Of a DNA stretch of 64,000 bases, positions 34,850 through 43,145 are shown one piece after another. Numbering within the stretch: position 1 is the first letter of the stretch; each line of letters begins with the position of its first letter. Under the pieces are notes generated by a model. It made no database searches. It saw only the letters and a program-made list of their open reading frames with translations, and was not told where the DNA came from. This stretch comes from Bacteroidales bacterium. Lineage in GTDB: Bacteria > Bacteroidota > Bacteroidia > Bacteroidales > UBA932. Where the stretch lies: assembly GCA_024695285.1 (NCBI GenBank), contig JAILIM010000094.1, forward strand, positions 1 through 64,000. The letters are read 5' to 3'. The position numbers and the translations under genes are program-made.

Positions 34850-35539
34850 ATGGGTTTGTTCAACAGAAGTATGAAAGTCTCTGCCGCCGGCCTGATGCAG
34901 GGCCGCACGGAGTGGCACTGCCATATTCTTCCCGGTGTCGATGACGGTTTCAGGGAGATGGAAGATTCCCTGGCCGCCCTTGCCCGTTACGAAGAGATAG
35001 GGTACAGGGAAGTCTGGCTGACTCCGCACATCATGGAAGACATACCCAACCGCACCTCCGCCTTGAAGGAGCGCTTCATTGAACTGACCGCCGCCTACCA
35101 CGGCCGCCTTATTCTGCATCTGGCTTCCGAGAACATGCTCGACAACCTTTTCGAGGAACGCCTCGATGCCGGTGACCTGCTGCCTTTGCCCGACAGGCGC
35201 CTTCTCGTGGAGACATCTTTTTTCAACCCTCCCTATGAGATGGACAACACCTTGAATGCCATCAAGTCCAAGGGCTATTTCCCCTTGCTTGCCCATCCCG
35301 AGAGGTATATGTACATGGATAAGAAGCGCTATGAGCAGCTGAAGGGCATGGGCATAGAGTTCCAGCTCAATCTCCCCTCGCTGACGGGATCTTATGGCCC
35401 GGAGGTGAAAGCCAAGGCTGAGCACCTGCTTGAAGCCGGAATGTACAACTACAGCGGCACCGACCTCCACAGGCTCTCCTCCCTGGAACACCTGCTGGAT
35501 GCGGACCTGAAGAAAAGTATCCTGCGCCTGATTCCTTAG
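34850..35539 (+). CDS. CpsB/YwqE-type protein-tyrosine phosphatase (PHP fold)
   Basis: These metal-dependent phosphatases remove phosphate from tyrosine kinases that control capsule synthesis. The 229-residue protein has EWHCHILPGVDDG (about 22-34), VWLTPHIMED, a SENMLDN stretch, LLAHPERYMYM and a GTDLHR end, the PHP metal ligands of the CpsB/CapC/YwqE family. It begins the polysaccharide gene series, but no bacterial tyrosine kinase domain is seen in the Wzz-like protein or elsewhere in the window. Either the kinase is encoded elsewhere or the phosphatase has another substrate. Confidence 0.93.
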   Translation: MGLFNRSMKVSAAGLMQGRTEWHCHILPGVDDGFREMEDSLAALARYEEIGYREVWLTPHIMEDIPNRTSALKERFIELTAAYHGRLILHLASENMLDNLFEERLDAGDLLPLPDRRLLVETSFFNPPYEMDNTLNAIKSKGYFPLLAHPERYMYMDKKRYEQLKGMGIEFQLNLPSLTGSYGPEVKAKAEHLLEAGMYNYSGTDLHRLSSLEHLLDADLKKSILRLIP

Positions 35540-35550
35540 TCCGGCGCAGG
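35521..35550 (+). terminator. Hairpin over the stop codon of the PHP phosphatase
   Basis: CCTGCGCC (35521-35528) pairs perfectly with GGCGCAGG (35543-35550) around a loop containing the TAG stop, followed by a T-rich CCTTTATATTTTG. It is a candidate terminator or attenuator between the phosphatase and the export genes. Confidence 0.5.
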
Positions 35551-35638
35551 CCTTTATATTTTGCGGGCACGTCCCGCGCTTTCGCCTGTCGAAACATGTG
35601 ACAGGCGAAAACGGAGTTGTATTCAAAATCAATCAGAT
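35551..35638 (+). promoter_or_regulatory. Structured leader of the polysaccharide export operon
   Basis: Two more hairpins follow the one at the stop codon. GCGGG/CCCGC has a 5-base loop (35563-35577). Then comes a perfect 11-bp stem TTTCGCCTGTC (35580-35590) with GACAGGCGAAA (35600-35610) around 9 bases. Upstream, TTTATATTTTG (35553-35563) resembles TAnnTTTG with one extra base. The export gene starts at 35639. The three hairpins within 90 bases look like a regulatory leader, but no known riboswitch is recognised. Confidence 0.5.
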
Positions 35639-38134
35639 ATGAGTAAAAGAATCATTTTTCTGCTGGTCGCCCTCCTAGCCCTGGGGGCCCAGCAAGCCTT
35701 CGCCCAGATGTCTGACGAGCAGATCGTTACCTACATCACTGAGGGAATGGGTGCCGGCAAGACCGAACGTCAGATAGGCACGGAACTCCTCGCCAAGGGT
35801 GTTACCACCTCCCAGTTGCAGCGTCTGTTCAAGGCCTACAAGAGCGGCAACCTGAACGTTGCGGACACGAATGTCCTGCCTTCCAACAAACTCGGCACGA
35901 CTACCAAGGAGAGAAAGAATGCCGTCGAAGAAGCTTCCGATTCGATGACTCCGACGGCTACCAATGTGTCCGACGGTTCGATGACCAAGAAGGTGAAGAA
36001 AATGACGGATGGTGAAGATACCGATGAAGAAGCACCCGAGGAGAATGTCGATCCGCTCGTCGATGCCAATGGCGAAAAGGTTATCTTTGGCCATAATGTC
36101 TTTTCTTCCAAGACATTGTCGTTCGAACCCAATGTCAATGCCGCCACGCCGGAAGACTATGTGCTGGGCCCGGGAGATGTCGTGATAATCGATATCTGGG
36201 GCCTCAATGAGGCGAATATAACCCAGCAGATATCTCCCGAAGGCCGGATTTTCATTTCTCAGGTCGGCCCTCTGCAGCTTGGAGGACTGACCGTGAAGGA
36301 GGCGAAGGGTAAAGCCAAGACGGCACTGTCCAAGATTTATTCGTCCCTGAAGAGCGGATCTTCAAAGATGAGCCTGGTACTCGGTGATATGCGCTCCATC
36401 CAGGTCAATATACTTGGTGAGGTCACCAATCCCGGTACCTACAGGTTATCCTCTTTCACGACCCTGTTCAATGCTCTGTACAGGGCAGGAGGCGTCACGC
36501 CTATAGGCTCTTTGCGTAATGTCAAAGTGGTCCGTGGCGGTGAGGTTTTTGCCGAAGTGGATATCTACCAGTACCTCTTTAACGGCAAGCTTGACCTGAA
36601 CGTGCCTCTTAAGGAAGACGACGTGGTTCTTGTTCCCGCTTACCAGTCCCTGGTCAGTATCACCGGAGCCATCAAGCGCCCGATGTTCTATGAAATGAAA
36701 GAAGGCGAGACGGTGGACAAACTTATCGGCTATGCCGGAGGTTTTGCCGGCAATGCCAGCAAAGACGAAGTCGGCGTGGAGCGGAATGACGGCCGCATCA
36801 ACAAGATGTACACTGTGTCTTCCGACAAATTCTCCGGCTTTGCGCTCATTGACGGCGACGCCGTGCTGGTGAGCGGAAGCGAAGTGGAGGTTTTCGCCAA
36901 CCGTGTCGAGGTCAAGGGAGCTGTCTACCGTCCCGGCAAGTTTGAAATCGGCGGAGACATAGCCACCGTCGGACAGCTCGTGGCACACGCGGGCGGTGTG
37001 ATGGAAGACGCTTTCCTGAACAGGGCTCAGATCATACGCGAGAAGGCTGACCGTTCGATTGAACTCGTGCCTGTGCCGCTCAAGGGCATTTTGGAGGGGA
37101 CTGTCGAAGACATAGTGCTGAAGCGTGGCGATGTGCTTGTCGTGTCGAATATCAACGAGATTGAGCCCAAGGGCGATATTGTCGTCACCGGTTACGTTGC
37201 AAATCCCGGTAAGTATCAGTATGCCGAGCATACGACGGTTGAAGACATCATACTTGTTGCCGGCGGCCTGGTCGAGGGCGCTTCATCTGCCAAGGTGGAC
37301 ATTGCCCGCCGTATCGATGTGTCTTCCAGTACGGCTGCGAGCGATACCCTTGCCCAGGTATTCTCGGTTTCCATAAAGGATGGCCTGATGGAAGAGGGGA
37401 GCGGCGGATTCGAACTGATGCCCAACGACGTGGTGTCCGTGCGCCGCAGTCCTACCTACATCGAACAGAGGAATGTGACTATCACCGGTGAGGTGACCTT
37501 CCCCGGTCAGTACACTTTGATCGCCAACAACGAGCGCGTATCCGACCTGATGAAACGTGCGGGCGGCGCCACTCCCAACGGCAACGTCCACGGCGCCATG
37601 CTCAAGCGCAAGATCAACCAGTATGAGCGGAACGTGCGCAATGCAATGGCCCGTATCGTGACCCAGAGCAGGTCGAGCAGCGACTCGCTGGATGTCAACA
37701 AGCTTAAGGTTTCTGAAGTGTACACCGTGGGTCTGGAACTGGACAAGGCGATGGAACATCCCGGCTCCGACTACGACATGATACTGCGCGACGGCGATGA
37801 ACTCATCGTCCCGGAAGCTGCCACGACCGTGCGTATCCAGGGTGAAGTCCTCTATCCCAATACGGTGCACTTCATTTCCGGAAAACCTATCAGGTATTAT
37901 GTCAACCAGGCCGGTGGATACAGCAACAGGGCAAGAAGGGCAAAAACCTATGTCGTGTACATGAACGGTACGGTGGCGGTCGGAATAGGTGCCAAACTCG
38001 AACCGGGTTGCGAAATTGTGGTGCCTGCGAGGTCTGACAAGGACAAGCTTACGACCGGAGAATGGCTGGGCATAGGTACCTCAGCAGCCTCCATCACCAC
38101 CATGATTGCAACTATTGTCAACCTGTTTAAATAG
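35639..38134 (+). CDS. SLBB-domain polysaccharide export protein (Wza family)
   Basis: The 831-residue protein has a signal peptide (cleavage after AFAQ, about 23) and a helical region (about 25-70). An acidic linker (about 75-145) precedes the poly-export domain starting at LGPGDVVIIDIWG (about 179-191). Several SLBB repeats follow (for example VNILGEVTNPGTY, VSITGAIKRP, VEVKGAVYRPG, IVVTGYVANPG, VTITGEVTFPGQY, VRIQGEVLYP). A C-terminal hydrophobic helix (about 808-828) could cross the outer membrane. It would form the outer-membrane exit channel for the polysaccharide. It is twice the length of E. coli Wza because of the extra SLBB repeats, a common Bacteroidota form. wzz follows after 8 bases. 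Confidence 0.93.
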   Translation: MSKRIIFLLVALLALGAQQAFAQMSDEQIVTYITEGMGAGKTERQIGTELLAKGVTTSQLQRLFKAYKSGNLNVADTNVLPSNKLGTTTKERKNAVEEASDSMTPTATNVSDGSMTKKVKKMTDGEDTDEEAPEENVDPLVDANGEKVIFGHNVFSSKTLSFEPNVNAATPEDYVLGPGDVVIIDIWGLNEANITQQISPEGRIFISQVGPLQLGGLTVKEAKGKAKTALSKIYSSLKSGSSKMSLVLGDMRSIQVNILGEVTNPGTYRLSSFTTLFNALYRAGGVTPIGSLRNVKVVRGGEVFAEVDIYQYLFNGKLDLNVPLKEDDVVLVPAYQSLVSITGAIKRPMFYEMKEGETVDKLIGYAGGFAGNASKDEVGVERNDGRINKMYTVSSDKFSGFALIDGDAVLVSGSEVEVFANRVEVKGAVYRPGKFEIGGDIATVGQLVAHAGGVMEDAFLNRAQIIREKADRSIELVPVPLKGILEGTVEDIVLKRGDVLVVSNINEIEPKGDIVVTGYVANPGKYQYAEHTTVEDIILVAGGLVEGASSAKVDIARRIDVSSSTAASDTLAQVFSVSIKDGLMEEGSGGFELMPNDVVSVRRSPTYIEQRNVTITGEVTFPGQYTLIANNERVSDLMKRAGGATPNGNVHGAMLKRKINQYERNVRNAMARIVTQSRSSSDSLDVNKLKVSEVYTVGLELDKAMEHPGSDYDMILRDGDELIVPEAATTVRIQGEVLYPNTVHFISGKPIRYYVNQAGGYSNRARRAKTYVVYMNGTVAVGIGAKLEPGCEIVVPARSDKDKLTTGEWLGIGTSAASITTMIATIVNLFK

Positions 38135-38142
38135 AGACGATT

Positions 38143-39264
38143 ATGATAGAAGATAACGAATATACCGAGATTCCGTACAAAAAAGCATCTCCCATCGATA
38201 TCAAGGGACTGATTAGGAAGGTCCTAAAAAGCTGGAAGACGATTCTGATATGGATGCTGGTGGCGGGTGCCATAGGCGTATTCATCGGGTTCTGCTCTCC
38301 GAAAATATACACGGTCACTTCCAAACTATCTCCGGAACTGACCACCAGGGTGAGCAGCAACAGCCTGAGCTCCCTGGCAAGCATGGCCGGCGTGAACATA
38401 TCGAACCTGACCGGGAATTCCGATGCCATGCGTCCGGACCTATATCCGGAAATCATTTCATCCGTCCCTTTCCTTGTCGACTTGTTTGAAGTTCCCGTGC
38501 AGATCGTGGAAAAGAAAGACACGATCAATACCAGCTATTACGACTATATCGAGAATCATCAGAAAAGGGCATGGTGGTCCGTTGTGATGGGGTGGCCTTT
38601 CGATGTTCTGAACTGGGCAAAGGGTCTTGTCAGTCCCGAGGAGGAAGAGGAGGAGGAAGATCCCGTGAATCCTGACGTGGATTCCTACCACCTCACGAAG
38701 AAGCAGGACGGTGTGGTGCGTGCCATAGAGAAGAAGATTTCCGCAACCGTTGACAGGAAGACCTACATGATCACGATAGTGGTTGAAGACCAGGACAAAG
38801 TCGTCGCCGCCGACATTTCCAGCAGAATAATCGAAAACCTCAAGCGTTATATTACCGCCTACCGTACCGAAAAGGCCCGCCGGGACCTGGAATACTATCA
38901 GGGTTTGTACGACGATGCCAAGGCAGATTACATGGCTTCGCAGAGGGAGTATGCCTGGTATTTCGACGCCAACCACGGTACGGTCAGCCGCCTGTCACAG
39001 GTCAAGACCCTCCAGCTTCAGAATGAGATGAACCTGAAGTATTCCGTGTATTCAACCGCTTCCCAGCAGCTTGAACTTGCCAAGGCAAAGGTGCAGCAGG
39101 AGACTCCGGTGCTGGCCACCCTCCAGCCCCCGACAGTTCCCCTCAAGGGCCGCCCCAGCAAGGTCCGCCTGCTGATAACATACGCATTCTTCGGTTTCTT
39201 CCTATCGCTGGTCTGGGTGCTCTGGCTTAAGGATGCCCTTGCCGACTTCAAGAAAAAGCCTTGA
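38143..39264 (+). CDS. Wzz-like chain-length determinant, no kinase domain
   Basis: The 373-residue inner-membrane protein has a cytoplasmic N-terminus (about 1-30), a first membrane helix (about 34-52), a long periplasmic coiled-coil-rich domain (about 55-340), and a second helix near the end (about 345-362) preceded by PTVPLKGRPSKVR, the proline-rich Wzz motif. An uninterrupted run of seven Glu lies near residue 166. It controls polysaccharide chain length with the Wzy polymerase. No Walker motifs follow, so it is not a tyrosine autokinase, although a phosphatase of that system is two genes upstream. Confidence 0.9.
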   Translation: MIEDNEYTEIPYKKASPIDIKGLIRKVLKSWKTILIWMLVAGAIGVFIGFCSPKIYTVTSKLSPELTTRVSSNSLSSLASMAGVNISNLTGNSDAMRPDLYPEIISSVPFLVDLFEVPVQIVEKKDTINTSYYDYIENHQKRAWWSVVMGWPFDVLNWAKGLVSPEEEEEEEDPVNPDVDSYHLTKKQDGVVRAIEKKISATVDRKTYMITIVVEDQDKVVAADISSRIIENLKRYITAYRTEKARRDLEYYQGLYDDAKADYMASQREYAWYFDANHGTVSRLSQVKTLQLQNEMNLKYSVYSTASQQLELAKAKVQQETPVLATLQPPTVPLKGRPSKVRLLITYAFFGFFLSLVWVLWLKDALADFKKKP

Positions 39265-40415
39265 TAGATTTCCCCTATATTCTCCTCATTCTGTTCCTGC
39301 TGGCAATGACATTCCTTAATGCCAGGGACAGGCGGAACGACAACTATTTCTACATAGCTGCCGCCGTGGCTCTCGTGTTCACCGCCCTCAGGGCCCCTGT
39401 GGTCGGAGCCGACACGTATAACTACGTCCGTTTCTTTACCGGGGAGAGTATTAATTATTCTGGCGACAAGCGTGAGTTCGAGCCGCTCTTCACCGCCTAC
39501 AATTCGGTGATGAAGATCCTGCTGTTCCGTAACGGGCTTCTCTACATGATTGTGAATTCCGTACTGACGCTTCTGCCTGTTTATGTGCTGGTCAAGCACA
39601 ATGCCTACAACAAGCCACTGGCCATCCTGATGTTTTTCCTCTCCTCCCTGGGAATGCTGTATTTCGTTGTGCTGAGGCAGTTACTGAGTCTTGCAATCCT
39701 GTTGGGAGGTGTGATTTACATCCAGAAGGACGGCCGCTACAAATGGGCGGTGTTCCTGCTATGCGGCGTGCTGGCCTATTTCATGCACACTTCCGCAATC
39801 TACGTGTTCCCGGTATATGTGCTGTGCTATTTCGTACCGATGAAGAACCGTTGGTTCGCAATAGGCCTCATCGTGATCAGCATCATATCGGGTCTCGTCC
39901 TGAAGAATCTGGATATCATGAAGATGCTCTCGGCCTACGAGTCGCTGAATTTCAGTGCTACGGAGCGTCTGGACGTATATCTGGACGAGGAACTCGTGGA
40001 CACTTCCGAGTTCAGCCTTCTGGGTATTCTGAAAAAGTCCATAATCGGTATCTTCGCCTTCCTGTGGATGCCCCGGAAGAAGGTTGGTCACTGGTTCAGC
40101 AAGATATACCTTGTGGGAGTCGTTCTGTCCAATTTCTTCTTCGAGATGCAGCTGGTGGACCGTATGGTGATGGGCTTCAATCTGTTCGGCATTATCTGCA
40201 TCACCTGGGCATTCGGTCCGTTGCTGCATAATGCGGAATACAAGATGAAACTGGTCTCTTACGCGGTTGCCGCTTTCATGTGCCTATATATGTCCTTCGG
40301 ATACGTCCGTGATTGTATAAATTACGACCCGACGAATGATATGCGTATGCATCCATATTACTTCTTCTTCCAGGATTACCACGACCATCCTTCAATCAAG
40401 TACCATTTCAACTGA
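39261..40415 (+). CDS. EpsG-family polysaccharide polymerase (Wzy-like)
   Basis: The 384-residue product is a polytopic membrane protein with about ten helices. Near the N-terminus it has RAPVVGADTYNYVRFF (about 45-60), the hallmark of EpsG proteins, which join repeat units at the periplasmic face. The start is TTG at 39261, overlapping the wzz stop (TTGA); the next ATG is after the first half of the first helix. Its stop overlaps the next start (TGATG). It is the best Wzy candidate in the locus. Confidence 0.9.
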   Translation: MIDFPYILLILFLLAMTFLNARDRRNDNYFYIAAAVALVFTALRAPVVGADTYNYVRFFTGESINYSGDKREFEPLFTAYNSVMKILLFRNGLLYMIVNSVLTLLPVYVLVKHNAYNKPLAILMFFLSSLGMLYFVVLRQLLSLAILLGGVIYIQKDGRYKWAVFLLCGVLAYFMHTSAIYVFPVYVLCYFVPMKNRWFAIGLIVISIISGLVLKNLDIMKMLSAYESLNFSATERLDVYLDEELVDTSEFSLLGILKKSIIGIFAFLWMPRKKVGHWFSKIYLVGVVLSNFFFEMQLVDRMVMGFNLFGIICITWAFGPLLHNAEYKMKLVSYAVAAFMCLYMSFGYVRDCINYDPTNDMRMHPYYFFFQDYHDHPSIKYHFN

Positions 40416-41617
40416 TGCAGGTTCTTCATATAAACATGTCCCGCAGGGCCGGGGGTGCTTCTATCGCAGCATTCCGCCACAGTGAGGCTATGCGCAGGGC
40501 TGGGGTGTCATCAGATATGCTGACCCTGGATGAACTGATTGAAGGAAAGCCTTTGAGGGCATTGGCCTACAGGGCGGAACGCTGGTTCCGCTTTAAGGTC
40601 AACGGCCTTTACGGCGTGTTTGGCTCCTTCGGTTTCATGTGGTCCGGCTTCCGTGTGGATCGTCATCCGAAGGTCCTGGCTGCAGATGTGATTTATCTTC
40701 ACTGGGTTGATGACGGCCTGCTGAGCGTGAGGTCGTTGGAATGCCTTCTGAAACTTGGCAAGCCGGTGTACTGGTTCATGCATGACATGCTTCCGGTGAC
40801 GGGAGGATGCCATTACTCGATGGACTGTAAAAAGTACTGCACGGCCTGTTCGGATTGTCCGTTGCTGAAGCGTCGGTATCTGCCGGACATAGTGGCATGC
40901 TCTTTCGGCAGGAAACTCCGCCGCTGGGGAGCTTATTCCAACCTGTCTTTCCTTGCTCCAAGCAACTGGCTGGCCGGATGTGCGTCCTCCAGTGCCATTG
41001 GAGCGGGCCATTCCGTCGCAGTGTGTCCGAACCTTATTGACACGGAAGTGTTCAAGCCTGGCGACAAGCAGGCGGCCAAGTCGTTTTATTTCGGAGACGA
41101 TGTACGGAAGGTCATACTCTTCGGCGCCGAAGCAGTCAACAATCCCTACAAGGGCTGGGATTATATGCTAAAATGCCTGTTTTCCCTTGACCCTTCTGAA
41201 TATGTGTGCCTTGTGCTCGGGCAGAACGACCGCATCATCAGGGAATCGGTTCCGGTCCACACCGTGTTCACCGGAAGGCTTGATTCTGAAGAGGATATCA
41301 TAAGGGTTTATCGTGCTGCTGACGTTTTTGTGACGCCGACACTGGCGGACAATTTCCCCAACGTTCTGCTTGAGGCCATGGCCTGCGGACTTCCTTGCGT
41401 CGGATTTGATTCCGGCGGCGTACGGGACCTGATACGCCACATGATTACGGGTTATCTCTCCGTACGTTGCGATGCAGCGGACCTTAAGGCCGGTGTGGAA
41501 TGGCTAACCGGTGATCCTTCACGATATGAATCCCTTTCCCTGGCGGCACGGGAGTATGTTGCCGGCCATTATTCATACGGCCAGTGTGCCGTCGTGCATA
41601 AAGAACTGAATATATGA
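40415..41617 (+). CDS. GT4-type glycosyltransferase with Cys-rich segment
   Basis: The 400-residue protein has a GT-B fold: N-terminal VLHINMSRRAGGASIAA (about 3-19), a Cys-rich loop in the middle (HDMLPVTGGCHY, then five more Cys within 20 residues, about 127-156), and a C-terminal nucleotide-sugar domain with AADVFVTPTLADNFPNVLLE (about 305-324) including the conserved acidic residue of GT4 enzymes. The Cys-rich loop is typical of one GT4 group in Bacteroidota polysaccharide loci and may bind metal. Donor and acceptor cannot be predicted. It overlaps both neighbours. Confidence 0.88.
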   Translation: MQVLHINMSRRAGGASIAAFRHSEAMRRAGVSSDMLTLDELIEGKPLRALAYRAERWFRFKVNGLYGVFGSFGFMWSGFRVDRHPKVLAADVIYLHWVDDGLLSVRSLECLLKLGKPVYWFMHDMLPVTGGCHYSMDCKKYCTACSDCPLLKRRYLPDIVACSFGRKLRRWGAYSNLSFLAPSNWLAGCASSSAIGAGHSVAVCPNLIDTEVFKPGDKQAAKSFYFGDDVRKVILFGAEAVNNPYKGWDYMLKCLFSLDPSEYVCLVLGQNDRIIRESVPVHTVFTGRLDSEEDIIRVYRAADVFVTPTLADNFPNVLLEAMACGLPCVGFDSGGVRDLIRHMITGYLSVRCDAADLKAGVEWLTGDPSRYESLSLAAREYVAGHYSYGQCAVVHKELNI

Positions 41618-42492
41618 TTGTTGTCAGTACTTGTTCCGGCCTTGCCAACCAGATGTTCCAGTATGCGTTCTATCTGGCGTTGAAAGATACCGGTGTGGAT
41701 GCTCTCTGGGACCAGTCCAACTATAAGCCCAATTCCACGGCCATTTGCGAAACCGTGCATCTCCAGGATGTCTTCCCCAATGTCCATCCGAATCTGATGC
41801 CTGAGGGGCATTTCAAAATGGCGTACTGGAAACGCCGCTGGTCTTTGCTGAAGCGTATCAGCGGTGCCTTCACCGGGGAGTGGTATCTGCTTGAGCGGGA
41901 TTTCAGTTATCATGCCGATGAATTCAGCCGGGTCCGCAGGAATTGCATCTATATCGGATTCTGGCAGTGCGAGAAGTATTTCAAGCAGATTGAGGATACT
42001 GTCCGTAAAGCTTTTGCCTTCCCTCCGTTACGCTCTGAAAGAAACATTGCGCTTGCTGAAAGGATGTCTAAGGAAAACTCCGTTGCCATCCATGTGCGCA
42101 AGGCCCCTGACTACACGAAGGAACTGTTGTTTCAGGGCACCTGCCCTGATGATTATTATACCAGGGCGCTGGATTATGTCCGTGAACACGTGGACAATCC
42201 TGTTTTTTATGTGTTTGCAGACAACCCTGAATGGGTGAAAGAGCATTTCTCAGGCTTTGAGTACACCCTGGTGGACTGGAACCCCATACGGGGGAAGGAA
42301 AACTATCTGGATATGCAGTTGATGTCGTGCGCGAAGTATAACATAATCTCCAACAGCACTTACAGCTGGTGGGGAGCATGGCTGAATCCAAATCCTGATA
42401 AGTTCGTGATAGCTCCGGCGGTGTGGTTCAATCCGACGATGCCACATTACAATCCTAATGAAGTTGTCCCTGAATCCTGGATCAAGTTATGA
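41614..42492 (+). CDS. GT11 fucosyltransferase (alpha-1,2-type)
   Basis: The 292-residue protein has GLANQMFQYAF (about 9-19), the N-terminal GT11 motif; IHVRKAPDY (about 159-167), a variant of the GDP-fucose-binding HxRRGDY motif with Lys-Ala-Pro in place of Arg-Gly; FYVFADN; and SNSTYSWWGAWLNPNPDK. GT11 enzymes move L-fucose from GDP-fucose to galactose or another sugar in alpha-1,2 linkage. The donor can be made by gmd and fcl in the same locus. Whether the altered motif still prefers GDP-fucose is open. Confidence 0.9.
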   Translation: MIVVSTCSGLANQMFQYAFYLALKDTGVDALWDQSNYKPNSTAICETVHLQDVFPNVHPNLMPEGHFKMAYWKRRWSLLKRISGAFTGEWYLLERDFSYHADEFSRVRRNCIYIGFWQCEKYFKQIEDTVRKAFAFPPLRSERNIALAERMSKENSVAIHVRKAPDYTKELLFQGTCPDDYYTRALDYVREHVDNPVFYVFADNPEWVKEHFSGFEYTLVDWNPIRGKENYLDMQLMSCAKYNIISNSTYSWWGAWLNPNPDKFVIAPAVWFNPTMPHYNPNEVVPESWIKL

Positions 42493-43145
42493 CAGATTCA
42501 TTGAAAGCGAGGGAAGCAGTTGAATGGCTGAACTTCTGGTACGACGACGCCGACAAGGAGTCACCGCGGCGCGTCCTGTTCCTTGGAGATTCGACTCTCC
42601 GGGAAATCAGGAGCACGGCCAAGGCCAGGCTGGGCTGTCCGGTGGACTTTTTCGGCAGCTCATTTGCCCTCAGGGATGTAATGTTCTGGAAGCAGCTGGA
42701 CGCTTTCTTTGATTCTCCGTATGCTCATTACGACATTATTGTCGTTCAGACCGGCAACCACAGCAGGATAAGCGCCGACGGGGGAGAGTGGCAGTCTTCC
42801 GACCACGAAGAGTACAGGAGCATGTTCCGGCAGTTGCTCCAGCGTCTCCGTACTTATTCCGACAAACTGCTGGTGCTGCCGGCGTTCCTGATCGTAAAGC
42901 CTCCGAAGCGTCTCGGACGCGTCCGGCGGGTGCTGCGCCTTCCCGAGGTCTTTGACGACAAGGAGAATGTCATCATCAAGCGGAGAAATGAAATAATGCA
43001 CGAAGTCGCAGACGAAGCCGGCGTTCCTTTCTTCGACCTGACTGAAACCATGCTGCGGTCCAAATATGTCCACAAGGACCATATCCACTACGAAAACGCA
43101 GCCAAAGCGTATATTACTGACCTGATTCTGCCGTCTATCAAATGA
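42489..43145 (+). CDS. SGNH-type hydrolase or acyl-ester enzyme
   Basis: The 218-residue protein shows RRVLFLGDSTLREI (about 27-40) with the nucleophile Ser35, IIVVQTGNHSR (block III-like Asn, about 83-93), and HKDHIHYEN near the end with the Asp/His pair. That is an SGNH hydrolase fold without signal peptide. In a polysaccharide locus such proteins add or remove acetyl groups on sugars. It overlaps both neighbours by 4 bases, supporting a role in this pathway. Confidence 0.75.
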   Translation: MTDSLKAREAVEWLNFWYDDADKESPRRVLFLGDSTLREIRSTAKARLGCPVDFFGSSFALRDVMFWKQLDAFFDSPYAHYDIIVVQTGNHSRISADGGEWQSSDHEEYRSMFRQLLQRLRTYSDKLLVLPAFLIVKPPKRLGRVRRVLRLPEVFDDKENVIIKRRNEIMHEVADEAGVPFFDLTETMLRSKYVHKDHIHYENAAKAYITDLILPSIK

